The notes under the pieces were generated by a model. That model did not search any database, was not told where the DNA came from, and saw only the letters and a list, made by a program, of their open reading frames with translations. This document shows positions 36,135-44,759 of a DNA stretch of 57,599 nucleotides, piece by piece. Both the position numbers and the translations under genes were made by a program. The first letter of the stretch is position 1. Each line of letters starts with the position of its first letter. This DNA is from Eubacterium sp. (GTDB lineage: Bacteria > Bacillota > Clostridia > Lachnospirales > Lachnospiraceae). The stretch is taken from contig JAFYHN010000051.1 of the NCBI GenBank assembly GCA_017539165.1, forward strand, positions 1 through 57,599. Direction: 5' to 3'.

Positions 36135-36641
36135 ATGAATCAGAAGATAGATGTAAGCCAGTTAGAACTTGACGACGATATAGTTGCAATCAAGCGTGTA
36201 ACTAAGGTTGTTAAGGGTGGTCGTAACATGAGATTCTCTGCACTTATCGTTGTTGGAGATCATAACGGTCACGTTGGCGCTGGTATTGGTAAAGCAGCAG
36301 AAATTCCTGAGGCTATCAGAAAGGCTAAGGAAGATGCTATAAAGAAGCTTGTTACAGTTCCAATTAATGAGAATGGAAGTATACCTTATGGATATACAGG
36401 AGAGTTCGGAAGTGCAAGAGTACTTCTTAAGTCAGCTCCTGAAGGTACTGGTATTATCGCTGGTGGTCCTGCACGTAAAGTGCTCGATCTTGCCGGATAC
36501 AGAAATATTCGTACAAAGTCACTTGGTTCAAACAATAAGCAGAACGTAGTTCTTGCTACAATCGAGGGACTTAAGGCTATACTTGATCCAGAAGATATCG
36601 CAAGACTTCGTGGTAAGTCAGTTGCTGAGATTCTTAACTAG
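36135..36641 (+). CDS. rpsE: 30S ribosomal protein S5
   Basis: This 168-residue S5 ([60 protein letters not shown]) is involved in decoding fidelity. AAGGAGG precedes the ATG. rpmD begins 13 nt after the stop. Confidence 0.97.
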   Translation: MNQKIDVSQLELDDDIVAIKRVTKVVKGGRNMRFSALIVVGDHNGHVGAGIGKAAEIPEAIRKAKEDAIKKLVTVPINENGSIPYGYTGEFGSARVLLKSAPEGTGIIAGGPARKVLDLAGYRNIRTKSLGSNNKQNVVLATIEGLKAILDPEDIARLRGKSVAEILN

Positions 36642-36654
36642 GAGGTATAGAAAG

Positions 36655-36834
36655 ATGGCAGATACATTAAAGGTTACACTTGTTAAGTCACCTATAGGTT
36701 GCATTCCAAAGCACAGAAGAACTGTTGAAGCACTTGGACTTAAGAAAGTTAACAAGACAGTTGAACTTCCTAACAATGCTGCAACAAAGGGTATGATCAA
36801 GCAGGTTGAATATTTACTTAAGGTTGAAGAATAA
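36655..36834 (+). CDS. rpmD: 50S ribosomal protein L30
   Basis: This 59-residue L30 ([40 protein letters not shown]) has a normal length for the family. The frame is open upstream within rpsE, but the ATG at 36655 has a TAGGAGG site and is the family start. Confidence 0.96.
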   Translation: MADTLKVTLVKSPIGCIPKHRRTVEALGLKKVNKTVELPNNAATKGMIKQVEYLLKVEE

Positions 36835-36848
36835 GGAGGTCTAAGAGG

Positions 36849-37289
36849 ATGGATTTATCTAATCTTGCACCTAATGCCGGTGCAAAAACTCGTGATGACT
36901 TCAGACGCGGTCGTGGTCATGGTTCAGGAAATGGCAAGACTGCTGGTAAAGGTCATAAAGGTCAGAAGGCTCGTTCAGGAGCACCAAGACCTGGCTTCGA
37001 AGGAGGTCAGATGCCACTCTTCAGACGTATACCTAAGAGAGGCTTTAAGTGTAGAAATACAAAGGATATCGTAGCAATCAATGTTTCAGAACTTAACAAG
37101 TTCGATGACAATGCTACAGTAACAGTTGAGACTCTTATCGAGGCTGGAATTGTTAAAAATCCAAGAGATGGTGTAAAAATTTTAGGAAACGGAGAACTTA
37201 CTAAGAAGCTTACAGTTTCAGTTGATGCTGCTAGCAAAGCTGCAGTAGAGAAGATCGAAGCTGCAGGCGGAAAATTCGAGGTAAAATAA
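36849..37289 (+). CDS. rplO: 50S ribosomal protein L15
   Basis: This 146-residue L15 starts MDLSNLAPNAGAKTRDDFRRG, with the Gly-rich GRGHGSGNGKTAGKGHKGQK segment and the later GFEGGQMPLFRRIPKRGF. AAGGAGGTC precedes the ATG. It is directly followed by secY. Confidence 0.97.
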   Translation: MDLSNLAPNAGAKTRDDFRRGRGHGSGNGKTAGKGHKGQKARSGAPRPGFEGGQMPLFRRIPKRGFKCRNTKDIVAINVSELNKFDDNATVTVETLIEAGIVKNPRDGVKILGNGELTKKLTVSVDAASKAAVEKIEAAGGKFEVK

Positions 37290-37290
37290 T

Positions 37291-38613
37291 ATGTTTAAAA
37301 CCATCAGAGACGCTTTAAAGATAAAGGAAATCAGAAATGGACTTATCTTTACATTTTGCGTCCTTATAGTAGTTAGACTTGGTTCTCTTATTCCTACACC
37401 AGGAATTGATCCAAGCAGAGTAGAGAGCTTTTTCAAAAATAATCTAGGTGAGGGAGCTAGCTCCCTCCTGGATTCATTTACAGGTGGTTCGTTCGCTAAG
37501 ATGTCGGTGTTTGCTCTTTCAGTTACACCATACATCACATCATCCATTATCATGCAGCTGCTGACAATCGCTATCCCTGCTCTTGAAGAGATGCAGAAAG
37601 ATGGCGAGGATGGTAGAAAGAAGATTACAGCTATAACAAGAGTTGTTTCTGTAGCGCTTGCTATCATCGAGGGTACAGGACTTGCAGTAACATTTGGTCG
37701 TTCAGGACTTCTTTATAAGTACAACTTCCTTTCTGTTGCTATTATAGTTCTTACACTTACTGTTGGTAGTACATTTGTTATGTGGCTCGGTGAGAGAATC
37801 ACAGAAAAAGGTGTTGGTAACGGAGTATCTATTATCCTTCTTATCAATATCGTATCTCGTATGCCTAATGACTTCCTTGACCTTTTCGAGATGTTCGTTA
37901 AGGGAAAAGATGTTGTACATATGATTTTTGCAATAGTAATAATTCTAGGCGTTGTAGTTCTTACAACTGTCCTTACAATCCTTCTTAATGATGCTACCAG
38001 AAAGATTCCGGTACAGTATGCACAGAAGGTTCAGGGAAGAAGATCTGTAGGAGGAAGTACAACACATATTCCTCTGAAGGTTAATACAGGAAACGTTATG
38101 CCGATTATCTTCGCATCAACGCTTATGTCAATTCCTAACATTATTACAAACCTGTTCAGCATTCAGGTTACAAATGGTGTTGCAGTAAAGATCATGCAGG
38201 GACTTAGCTCAAATTATTGGTTTAAGCCTGGATATCCATGGGCATACATCGGACTTGTACTTTATGTAGTACTTGTAGTATTCTTCGCTTATTTCTATAC
38301 ATCCATATCATTTAATCCTATGGAGATAGCAAATAATCTGAAGAAGCAGGGTGGATTTATCCCTGGTATCAGACCTGGTAAATCAACTCAGGATTATCTG
38401 AATAAGATACTCAATTACATTGTTATTATAGGAGCTATCGGTCTTATAATCGTAGCGGTTATTCCTATATTCTTCAATGGTAGATTCAATGCTAATGTTT
38501 CATTTGGTGGTACTTCACTCATCATCGTATGCGGTGTTATCATCGAGACAATCAAGCAGATTGAATCAAAAATGATCGTAAGAAACTACAACGGTTTCCT
38601 TAACAGTAAGTAG
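37291..38613 (+). CDS. secY: Preprotein translocase subunit SecY
   Basis: This 440-residue channel protein of the Sec system has ten predicted helices; RLGSLIPTPGID after helix 1, FAKMSVFALSVTPYITSSII, and the C-terminal GGTSLIIVCGVIIETIKQIES are typical. The ATG lies 1 nt after the rplO stop with only a GAGGT site inside rplO, so translation is likely coupled. SecY exports the large secreted proteins encoded elsewhere in the window. Confidence 0.97.
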   Translation: MFKTIRDALKIKEIRNGLIFTFCVLIVVRLGSLIPTPGIDPSRVESFFKNNLGEGASSLLDSFTGGSFAKMSVFALSVTPYITSSIIMQLLTIAIPALEEMQKDGEDGRKKITAITRVVSVALAIIEGTGLAVTFGRSGLLYKYNFLSVAIIVLTLTVGSTFVMWLGERITEKGVGNGVSIILLINIVSRMPNDFLDLFEMFVKGKDVVHMIFAIVIILGVVVLTTVLTILLNDATRKIPVQYAQKVQGRRSVGGSTTHIPLKVNTGNVMPIIFASTLMSIPNIITNLFSIQVTNGVAVKIMQGLSSNYWFKPGYPWAYIGLVLYVVLVVFFAYFYTSISFNPMEIANNLKKQGGFIPGIRPGKSTQDYLNKILNYIVIIGAIGLIIVAVIPIFFNGRFNANVSFGGTSLIIVCGVIIETIKQIESKMIVRNYNGFLNSK

Positions 38614-38632
38614 TTTCAGGGCAGATTTATAT

Positions 38633-38664
38633 GTGGGACATGAGGGCCTTACCCTCTGTCCCAC
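38633..38664 (+). other. Strong hairpin between secY and adk
   Basis: GTGGGACATGAGGG pairs with ACCCTCTGTCCCAC. No T-run follows, so it is more likely an RNA-processing or stability element, or a leaky stop that lowers adk expression, than a full terminator. Confidence 0.6.
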
Positions 38665-38690
38665 TTAACGTGTTTAGAAAGGGGTAGCGT

Positions 38691-39332
38691 ATGAAGATAA
38701 TTATGCTTGGAGCTCCTGGTGCTGGAAAAGGTACTCAGGCTGACATGATCTGCAACAAGTACAACGTACCACACATTTCTACGGGTGATATATTCCGTGC
38801 AAATATCAAGAATGGTACAGAACTTGGCCAGAAAGCAAAGGGATATATGGAAAAGGGTGAACTTGTTCCTGATTCACTTGTAGTTGATCTTGTAATAGAT
38901 CGTATACATCAGGCTGACTGTGAAAATGGTTATGTGCTTGATGGTTTCCCAAGAACAATTCCTCAGGCTGAAGCCCTTGATGCAGCGCTTGCTGAGTCAG
39001 GTGAGGCAGTTGATTATGCTATAAATGTAGATGTTCCGGATGAGAATATCGTAACAAGAATGTCAGGAAGACGTGCTTGTGTTAAGTGCGGTGCTACATA
39101 TCATGTTAAGTATAATGCTCCTAAAACAGAAGGCATTTGCGATAACTGTGGCAGCGAACTTATTCAGAGAGAGGATGATAAGGCTGAAACAGTTCTTAAC
39201 AGACTTTCTGTATATCATGAGCAGACACAGCCACTTATCGACTACTATGACGGTAAGGGCATAGTAAAGAATATAGACGGAACCAAAGATTTAAATGAAG
39301 TATTTGCTGACATCACAGCAATACTTGGGTAA
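38691..39332 (+). CDS. adk: Adenylate kinase with zinc-type lid
   Basis: This 213-residue enzyme interconverts ATP plus AMP with two ADP. The P-loop [10 protein letters not shown] is at the N-terminus, then DGFPRT and the LID domain with two CxxC pairs (CVKC and CDNC), the structural zinc site of Gram-positive Adk. AAAGGGG precedes the ATG. The usual map gene after adk is missing; infA follows after 11 nt. Confidence 0.97.
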   Translation: MKIIMLGAPGAGKGTQADMICNKYNVPHISTGDIFRANIKNGTELGQKAKGYMEKGELVPDSLVVDLVIDRIHQADCENGYVLDGFPRTIPQAEALDAALAESGEAVDYAINVDVPDENIVTRMSGRRACVKCGATYHVKYNAPKTEGICDNCGSELIQREDDKAETVLNRLSVYHEQTQPLIDYYDGKGIVKNIDGTKDLNEVFADITAILG

Positions 39333-39343
39333 GGAGAAACTAT

Positions 39344-39562
39344 ATGTCCAAAGCTGACGAAATTGAGTGCGAAGGTGTAGTATTAGAGAAGCTTCCAAAT
39401 GCCATGTTCAAGGTTGAACTTGAGAATGGTCATGAGATTCTTGCTCATATAAGCGGTAAGCTTCGCATGAATTACATTAAGATACTTCCGGGAGATAAGG
39501 TAACGGTTGTACTGTCACCATACGATCTCTCAAAGGGAAGAATTACATGGAGAGCAAAATAA
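39344..39562 (+). CDS. infA: Translation initiation factor IF-1
   Basis: This 72-residue OB-fold protein ([55 protein letters not shown]) binds the 30S A site. AAGGAG precedes the ATG. The sequence begins [11 protein letters not shown], a common clostridial variant. Confidence 0.97.
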   Translation: MSKADEIECEGVVLEKLPNAMFKVELENGHEILAHISGKLRMNYIKILPGDKVTVVLSPYDLSKGRITWRAK

Positions 39563-39589
39563 TCACTTTTGATTATTATAAAAAAGTCC

Positions 39590-39618
39590 TTGCAAATTAT
39601 ATATTTAAATGTTAAAAT
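39590..39618 (+). promoter_or_regulatory. Internal promoter upstream of rpmJ
   Basis: TTGCAA, a 17-nt spacer and TAAAAT lie between infA and rpmJ. It would supply rpmJ and the alpha-operon genes separately from the S10 promoter. Confidence 0.6.
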
Positions 39619-39657
39619 TGACATTTGCAGGACACTTTTGGAAAGGAGAGTATTTTA

Positions 39658-39771
39658 ATGAAAGTACGCGCATCAGTTAAACCGATTTGCGATAAGTGCA
39701 AAGTCATTAAAAGAAAAGGCAGAATTTTAGTAATCTGCGAAAATCCAAAGCACAAACAGCGTCAAGGATAA
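39658..39771 (+). CDS. rpmJ: 50S ribosomal protein L36
   Basis: This 37-residue L36 reads [18 protein letters not shown] then [18 protein letters not shown]; the CxxC, the later Cys and the His form the zinc site of the C-plus type. GAAAGGAGAG precedes the ATG. The gene is very short and lies in its usual place after infA. Confidence 0.97.
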   Translation: MKVRASVKPICDKCKVIKRKGRILVICENPKHKQRQG

Positions 39772-40081
39772 TCATATTTACGATTCCTGAAGAATATTTG
39801 CGTATGAGGTGTTTAGCCCACCTAAGGTATGTGAATATTCTCGTTTTGTGCGTTTGCTACCTGGTTGTTATTCTTGTCATTCTATATGGCATTCTTTGTG
39901 TATATGGAGAATCCTATAGTGAATAATGATGTAAGGTAGGAAATTCATACTATATATAAGTATGGATAGAACGTGAGTCGCTACGCGTTTTAAAACTTAG
40001 CGATATTGATCCCGCTCGTTTAGGGTTGGGGTTAGCGGCTGAATAAACAAAAACAGTTAGATTAATTTGGAGGTAGAATTA
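39772..40081 (+). promoter_or_regulatory. Structured rpmJ-rpsM spacer, possible alpha-operon leader
   Basis: No gene lies in these 310 nt. Three foldable parts are visible: GAATATT/AATATTC (39792-39840) enclosing AGGTG/CACCT, CATACT/AGTATG (39946-39964), and TCGCTA/TAGCGA (39978-40003). In other bacteria S4 represses the alpha operon through an mRNA leader; whether this is an S4 site is not shown by the sequence. Confidence 0.45.
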
Positions 40082-40450
40082 ATGGCTCGTATTTCAGGTG
40101 TAGATTTACCTAGAGACAAGCGCATCGAGATTGGTCTTACCTATATCTATGGTATAGGACTTACAACATCACAGAAGATCCTTACAGAGACAGGTGTTAA
40201 TTTTGACACTAGAGTTAAGGATATGACAGATGATGAAGTTAGAAAGATCAGCGATTACATCAATGAGAATCTCATGGTCGAAGGTGATCTCAGACGAGAG
40301 ACAGCGCTTAACATTAAGCGTCTGCAGGAGATAGGTTGCTATCGTGGCATTCGTCATAGAAAGGGTCTTCCAGTACGTGGACAGAATACAAAGAACAACG
40401 CTCGTACACGTAAGGGACCTAAGAAGACAGTTGCCAACAAGAAGAAGTAA
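40082..40450 (+). CDS. rpsM: 30S ribosomal protein S13
   Basis: This 122-residue S13 ([55 protein letters not shown]) contacts P-site tRNA from the head. A TTG at 40067 would add five residues, but TTTGGAGGTAG lies just before the ATG at 40082. Confidence 0.97.
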   Translation: MARISGVDLPRDKRIEIGLTYIYGIGLTTSQKILTETGVNFDTRVKDMTDDEVRKISDYINENLMVEGDLRRETALNIKRLQEIGCYRGIRHRKGLPVRGQNTKNNARTRKGPKKTVANKKK

Positions 40451-40486
40451 TTTTTCGTAAATTGATTATTTGGAGGATATAAGTTA

Positions 40487-40885
40487 ATGGCTAGTAATAA
40501 GGTTACAAAGAAAGTAACTAAAAAGCGTAACAGACGTAATGTGCAGCATGGACAGGCTCACATTCAGTCTTCATTCAACAATACAATCGTAACATTAACT
40601 GACGCCGAAGGAAATGCACTTTCATGGGCTAGTGCAGGTGGACTTGGATTCAGAGGATCAAAGAAGTCTACACCTTATGCTGCTCAGATGGCTGCTGAGA
40701 CAGCTGCAAAGGCTGCTGCTCCTTACGGACTTAAGACAATTGATGTTATGGTAAAGGGACCAGGTTCAGGTCGTGAAGCTGCTATTCGTGCTCTTGCAGC
40801 ATGTGGACTTGAGGTTCTGACAATCAAGGATGTTACTCCGGTACCACACAACGGATGTCGTCCACCAAAGAGAAGAAGAGTCTAA
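40487..40885 (+). CDS. rpsK: 30S ribosomal protein S11
   Basis: This 132-residue S11 ([56 protein letters not shown]) lies on the platform near the E site. TTGGAGG precedes the ATG. Confidence 0.98.
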   Translation: MASNKVTKKVTKKRNRRNVQHGQAHIQSSFNNTIVTLTDAEGNALSWASAGGLGFRGSKKSTPYAAQMAAETAAKAAAPYGLKTIDVMVKGPGSGREAAIRALAACGLEVLTIKDVTPVPHNGCRPPKRRRV

Positions 40886-40901
40886 TTAGGAGGATAAGCA
40901 A

Positions 40902-41495
40902 ATGGCAATTAATAGAACACCAGTTCTTAAGAGATGTAGATCACTTGACCTCGAGCCCGCTTACCTCGGAGTTAATAAGAAGTCTCACAGAAAGAACAAC
41001 AGAGCAAATAAGAAAGTCAGCGAGTATGGACTTCAGCTTCGTGAGAAGCAGAAGGCTAAGTTTATATATGGAGTTCAGGAGAAGCCTTTCCGTAACATGT
41101 ATGAGAAGGCTGAGCGTATGCCAGGTCTTGTAGGTACAAACTTGATGCAGCTTCTTGAGCTTCGTCTTGACAACGTTATCTTCCGTCTTGGTTTCGCTAG
41201 AACAAGACGTGAATCAAGACAGGTTGTAACACATAGACATGTTACAGTTAATGGACATATTGTAAATATCCCATCATACAAGGTTCAGCCTGGTGATGTT
41301 ATTGAAATCAAGGAGAAGAGCAGATCTCTTCAGAGATTCAAGGATATTACAGAGGCAAATGCCGGTGTTTCAATTCCTGCTTGGCTGGAAGGTGACGCTG
41401 AGAAATTATCAGGAAAGGTTCTCGAGATTCCACTCAGAGAGCAGATTGATGTTCCTGTAAATGAGACACTTATCGTCGAGCTGTATTCTAAGTAA
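40902..41495 (+). CDS. rpsD: 30S ribosomal protein S4
   Basis: This 197-residue S4 has the S4 RNA-binding domain ([40 protein letters not shown]). The N-terminal region lacks the zinc-finger cysteines of the C-plus form: only one Cys ([12 protein letters not shown]) is seen. S4 initiates 30S assembly and is a likely autoregulator. TAGGAGG precedes the ATG. Confidence 0.97.
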   Translation: MAINRTPVLKRCRSLDLEPAYLGVNKKSHRKNNRANKKVSEYGLQLREKQKAKFIYGVQEKPFRNMYEKAERMPGLVGTNLMQLLELRLDNVIFRLGFARTRRESRQVVTHRHVTVNGHIVNIPSYKVQPGDVIEIKEKSRSLQRFKDITEANAGVSIPAWLEGDAEKLSGKVLEIPLREQIDVPVNETLIVELYSK

Positions 41496-41550
41496 GAGTA
41501 TATTATTTTATTTATATTCAGTTCTTAAATGATATCAAAGGGGGACACTA

Positions 41551-42507
41551 ATGTTCGAATTTGAAAAGCCTAGAATAATAATAGACGAGAAGTCAGAAGA
41601 TGATAAGTATGGCAGATTCGTCATCGAGCCACTTGAGAGAGGTTATGGTACAACTCTTGGTAATTCACTTAGAAGAGTTATGCTTTCCTCACTTCCAGGT
41701 ACAGCAGTAAGCTATATCAAGATTAAAGGTGTGCTTCATGAGTTCAGTTCTATTCCTGGAGTAAAGGAAGATGTAACTGAGATTGTTATGAACATAAAGG
41801 AACTTTGTATCAAGAACAATTCATCAAGCGATGAACCAAAGATTGGTTATATCGAGGTATCAGGTGATAAGGTTGTTACTGCAGCTGATATTCATGTTGA
41901 TGGAGATCTTGAAATCCTTAATCCTGATCTTGTTATTGCTAACCTCAATGGACCTGATGCAAGACTCGAGATGGAACTTACTATAACTAATGGACGTGGA
42001 TATATCAGTGCTGATAAGAATAAGGAACAGGAGCCATCAATCGATGTTATCGCTGTTGACTCAATCTACACACCTGTAGATAGAGTTAATCTTACAGTAG
42101 AGAATACACGTGTAGGTCAGATTACTGACTATGATAAACTTACACTTGATGTGTATACAAATGGAACACTTGCTCCAGATGATGCAGTAAGTTATGCAGC
42201 TAAGGTTCTTAGCGAGCATCTCAGTCTCTTTATCAATCTTTCAGAGAATGTTAAAGATAAGACAATTATCACAGAGAAGCAGGAAGATGTTCCTGAGACA
42301 ACTGCAAAGGATATGAGCATTGATGAACTCGAACTCAGCGTTCGTTCATACAACTGTCTGAAGAGAGCTAATATCAATACAGTAAAAGAACTTTGCAACA
42401 AGACACCTGATGAGATGATGAAGGTTCGTAACCTCGGACGTAAGTCACTTGAGGAAGTTCTTCAGAAGCTTAAAGAACTTGGACTGTCACTTAATACAGG
42501 AGAGTAA
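41551..42507 (+). CDS. rpoA: RNA polymerase subunit alpha
   Basis: This 318-residue alpha subunit has the N-terminal dimerisation domain ([40 protein letters not shown]) and the C-terminal domain (about 245-318: [40 protein letters not shown]) that binds UP elements and activators. AAAGGGGGAC precedes the ATG. A structured 224-nt spacer separates it from rplQ. Confidence 0.98.
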   Translation: MFEFEKPRIIIDEKSEDDKYGRFVIEPLERGYGTTLGNSLRRVMLSSLPGTAVSYIKIKGVLHEFSSIPGVKEDVTEIVMNIKELCIKNNSSSDEPKIGYIEVSGDKVVTAADIHVDGDLEILNPDLVIANLNGPDARLEMELTITNGRGYISADKNKEQEPSIDVIAVDSIYTPVDRVNLTVENTRVGQITDYDKLTLDVYTNGTLAPDDAVSYAAKVLSEHLSLFINLSENVKDKTIITEKQEDVPETTAKDMSIDELELSVRSYNCLKRANINTVKELCNKTPDEMMKVRNLGRKSLEEVLQKLKELGLSLNTGE

Positions 42508-42731
42508 CAGAGTAAGCTGTGTGCCGACTTACGAATCAATTCTTGATTCTGCAGTCACCGCAACAGCTGCCAGAATAACTCCTGGTGGAGTTATTCAGTA
42601 TAAAGATTTCTTTGAAATCTTTATATGCCACTCAAGCAGAAGTCGTACAGCTATTTGTACGGATTAAGTACGCACAGTGAAGACCGCATTGATCCTTAAT
42701 GGATATCGTGCAGGTAAGGAGGAAATATAAC
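42508..42731 (+). other. Hairpin-rich spacer between rpoA and rplQ
   Basis: Five inverted repeats follow one another: GTAAG/CTTAC (42512-42532), GAATCAA TTC TTGATTC (42533-42549), GAATAACTCC TGGT GGAGTTATTC (42573-42596, perfect), ATAAAGATTTC TTT GAAATCTTTAT (42600-42624, perfect) and CGTACA/TGTACG (42644-42661). A short open frame crosses it but has no ribosome site or family resemblance. No T-tract is long enough for a clear terminator. Confidence 0.6.
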
Positions 42732-43268
42732 ATGGCAATGTATAGAAAACTTGGTAAGAAGTCAGATCAGAGAAAAGCACTTCTTAGAAGTCAGGTAACA
42801 CAGTTAATCTATAAGGGAAAGATCAAGACTACTGAAGCTAGAGCTAAGGAAGTTAGAAAGATCGCTGAGCACCTTATCACTCTTGCTGTTAACGAGAAGG
42901 ATAACTTCGAAGAAGTAACAGTTAAAGCTAAGGAAGCTCGTAAAGATAAGGACGGAAAGAGAGTAAAGGAAGTTGTAGATGGTAAGAAAGTTACTATTTA
43001 TGACGAGATTGAGAAGACAGTTAAGAAGGATAAGCCTTCAAGACTTCATGCTCGTAGAGAGATGCTCAAAGTTCTTTATCCTGTAACAGAAGTTCCTGAG
43101 GATGCTGCTGGAAAGAAGAGCAACACAAAGAAGGTTGACCTTACAGATAAGCTTTTCACAGAGTATGGTGTAAAGTATGCTGGACGTAAGGGTGGATACA
43201 CTCGTATCGTTAAGATTGGTCAGCGTAAGGGTGACGGAGCTCTTGAAGTTTTCCTTGAGCTTGTATAA
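42732..43268 (+). CDS. rplQ: 50S ribosomal protein L17, long form
   Basis: This 178-residue L17 has the family start (MYRKLGKKSDQRKALLRSQV, KIKTTEARAKEVRKIAEHLI) and end (YAGRKGGYTRIVKIGQRKGD). Most L17 proteins are about 115-130 residues; here a charged insertion of roughly 55 residues (about 70-125, rich in Lys, Glu and Asp) separates the two parts. Long L17 forms occur in related Clostridia. AAGGAGGAAA precedes the ATG; an upstream in-frame ATG at 42699 is less likely. Confidence 0.95.
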   Translation: MAMYRKLGKKSDQRKALLRSQVTQLIYKGKIKTTEARAKEVRKIAEHLITLAVNEKDNFEEVTVKAKEARKDKDGKRVKEVVDGKKVTIYDEIEKTVKKDKPSRLHARREMLKVLYPVTEVPEDAAGKKSNTKKVDLTDKLFTEYGVKYAGRKGGYTRIVKIGQRKGDGALEVFLELV

Positions 43269-43296
43269 TCTACATTGATCTATACTTTGAAATATT

Positions 43297-43330
43297 TGGC
43301 CTAGGGTGATTACCTTGGGCCATTTTTTTT
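43297..43330 (+). terminator. Rho-independent terminator of the ribosomal cluster
   Basis: TGGCCTAGGGT pairs with ACCTTGGGCCA (G-U pairs), loop GATT, then eight T residues. Confidence 0.88.
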
Positions 43331-43332
43331 CG

Positions 43333-43361
43333 TTGTTATATCTGAATAGAATTGTTATAAT
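43333..43361 (+). promoter_or_regulatory. Promoter of the ecfA-ecfT-truA operon
   Basis: TTGTTA, a 17-nt spacer and a perfect TATAAT start immediately after the rplQ terminator, 49 nt before the ecfA ATG. Confidence 0.78.
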
Positions 43362-43409
43362 AGAGCGGTATGATTCATATATAAATTTTTATGTAAGTGT
43401 GGTTTAAGT

Positions 43410-44738
43410 ATGTTTCCATATATAAAGATTAATGAATTACAAATGAACAGTGTTCCTGGTAGCAGCATTTCATTTTCTGCTAATAAAGGAGAGATTATCG
43501 GTATAACCGGTAGAAATGGCTGCGGTAAAAGTAGTCTTGCATATTATCTTGCTGGACTTACAAAGCCGGAAACTATAGGTAAGGTTATCATTAATGGATA
43601 TGATCCATTTTCTCAGTTGGATGAAAGTAAGCTGCATAGGCAGTGTGGGATTGTTTATCAGAATCCCAAGGACGGAATAGTTTTTGAGAGTGTTGGGCGT
43701 GACATTTTATTTGGACCTGAGAATATGGGACTGCCTGTAAAGAATATAACTAAACGTGCTAAGTTTCATATGAAAAAGTATGACCTGGCGAGAAAACAGT
43801 CTAGATCATATGGTTCTCTGAGTGATGGACAGCAACAGAGAGCTGCACTGATTAGTGTACTGATAACGCATCCGGATCTTCTTATACTTGATGAGGCATT
43901 CAGCATGCAGTCGCCAAACGATGCATCGAAGTATATGGATATGATTGTAAAGAGCGCGAGGAAACGAGGCCAGACTGTTATCGTTTTTTCTAAGATGAAA
44001 TCTATTCTTGAAAAAACGGATATAGTCTATGAACTCGCTGACGGAAAGCTTAGGGAGATTGATCTTGATGGAATGCAGTATGTGAATGATTACGGCAGAG
44101 AGAATATATCATCAGAGAATGTTTCTGGAGGCGGAGATTCTCCTTCCCTAAGGATAGATACAATATCGAGGTCTTCAGGAAATCGAGAAACGGGGATCAG
44201 TTTACATAATGTTTCGTACAGTTATGGTGATAAAGCACTTCTTAATAGACTGACACTTAGATTTAAAACAGGTTCATATTATAGAATAACAGGTACCAGT
44301 GGCGCCGGGAAAACTTCACTTTTGAAGCTTATAGGTGGTCTTTTGGTTCCAAATGAAGGTGAGATATTTAAGGGAGATAATACGAAGATTGGATATGTAT
44401 TCCAGTATCCGGAAGATGGATTTGTCGAGAATACTGTTCTTGATGATGTAATGTTTGGACCGATTTCCGATGGTATCGATAAGTCAAAGGCCAGAACTAT
44501 GGCACAATCAGTGCTGGATTTTGTAGGACTTAAGAAACATTTGTGGGATAAGTCGCCATTACATTTGTCTATGGGAGAACAGAAACTTGCGGCACTTGCC
44601 GGTGCTATGGCACTTAATCCTGATTTTCTGCTATTGGATGAACCATTTGTAGGACTTGATAAACATAGTGCAAAGCATATAGCTGATATTATCGCTGCTT
44701 TGTCTGAGGAAGGCAAATGTGTCATCACTGTTGAGTAG
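43410..44738 (+). CDS. ecfA: Fused energy-coupling-factor ATPase (EcfA1-EcfA2 type) without H-loop histidines
   Basis: This 442-residue protein fuses two ABC ATPase domains, in the place where other Firmicutes have two genes, ecfA1 and ecfA2. Domain 1: Walker A GRNGCGKSS, VYQNP Q-loop, signature LSDGQQQR, Walker B LLILDEAF. Domain 2 (from about 265): Walker A GTSGAGKTS, FQYPEDG, LSMGEQKL, LLLDEPFVGLD. The switch histidine is missing in both: domain 1 reads TVIVFSKMKS where an ITH is expected, and domain 2 stops at CVITVE, just before the H-loop, losing the last 60-70 residues. The general ECF module imports vitamins with EcfT and S components. There is no sign of a simple frameshift after 44738. 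Confidence 0.85.
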   Translation: MFPYIKINELQMNSVPGSSISFSANKGEIIGITGRNGCGKSSLAYYLAGLTKPETIGKVIINGYDPFSQLDESKLHRQCGIVYQNPKDGIVFESVGRDILFGPENMGLPVKNITKRAKFHMKKYDLARKQSRSYGSLSDGQQQRAALISVLITHPDLLILDEAFSMQSPNDASKYMDMIVKSARKRGQTVIVFSKMKSILEKTDIVYELADGKLREIDLDGMQYVNDYGRENISSENVSGGGDSPSLRIDTISRSSGNRETGISLHNVSYSYGDKALLNRLTLRFKTGSYYRITGTSGAGKTSLLKLIGGLLVPNEGEIFKGDNTKIGYVFQYPEDGFVENTVLDDVMFGPISDGIDKSKARTMAQSVLDFVGLKKHLWDKSPLHLSMGEQKLAALAGAMALNPDFLLLDEPFVGLDKHSAKHIADIIAALSEEGKCVITVE

Positions 44739-44759
44739 ATATAATCTTCGTGAGGAAGC

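Noticed and set aside
42449-42667. Open frame of 72 codons between rpoA and rplQ
   Set aside because: It crosses perfect hairpins, overlaps the end of rpoA, has no ribosome site and resembles no family; treated as non-coding.
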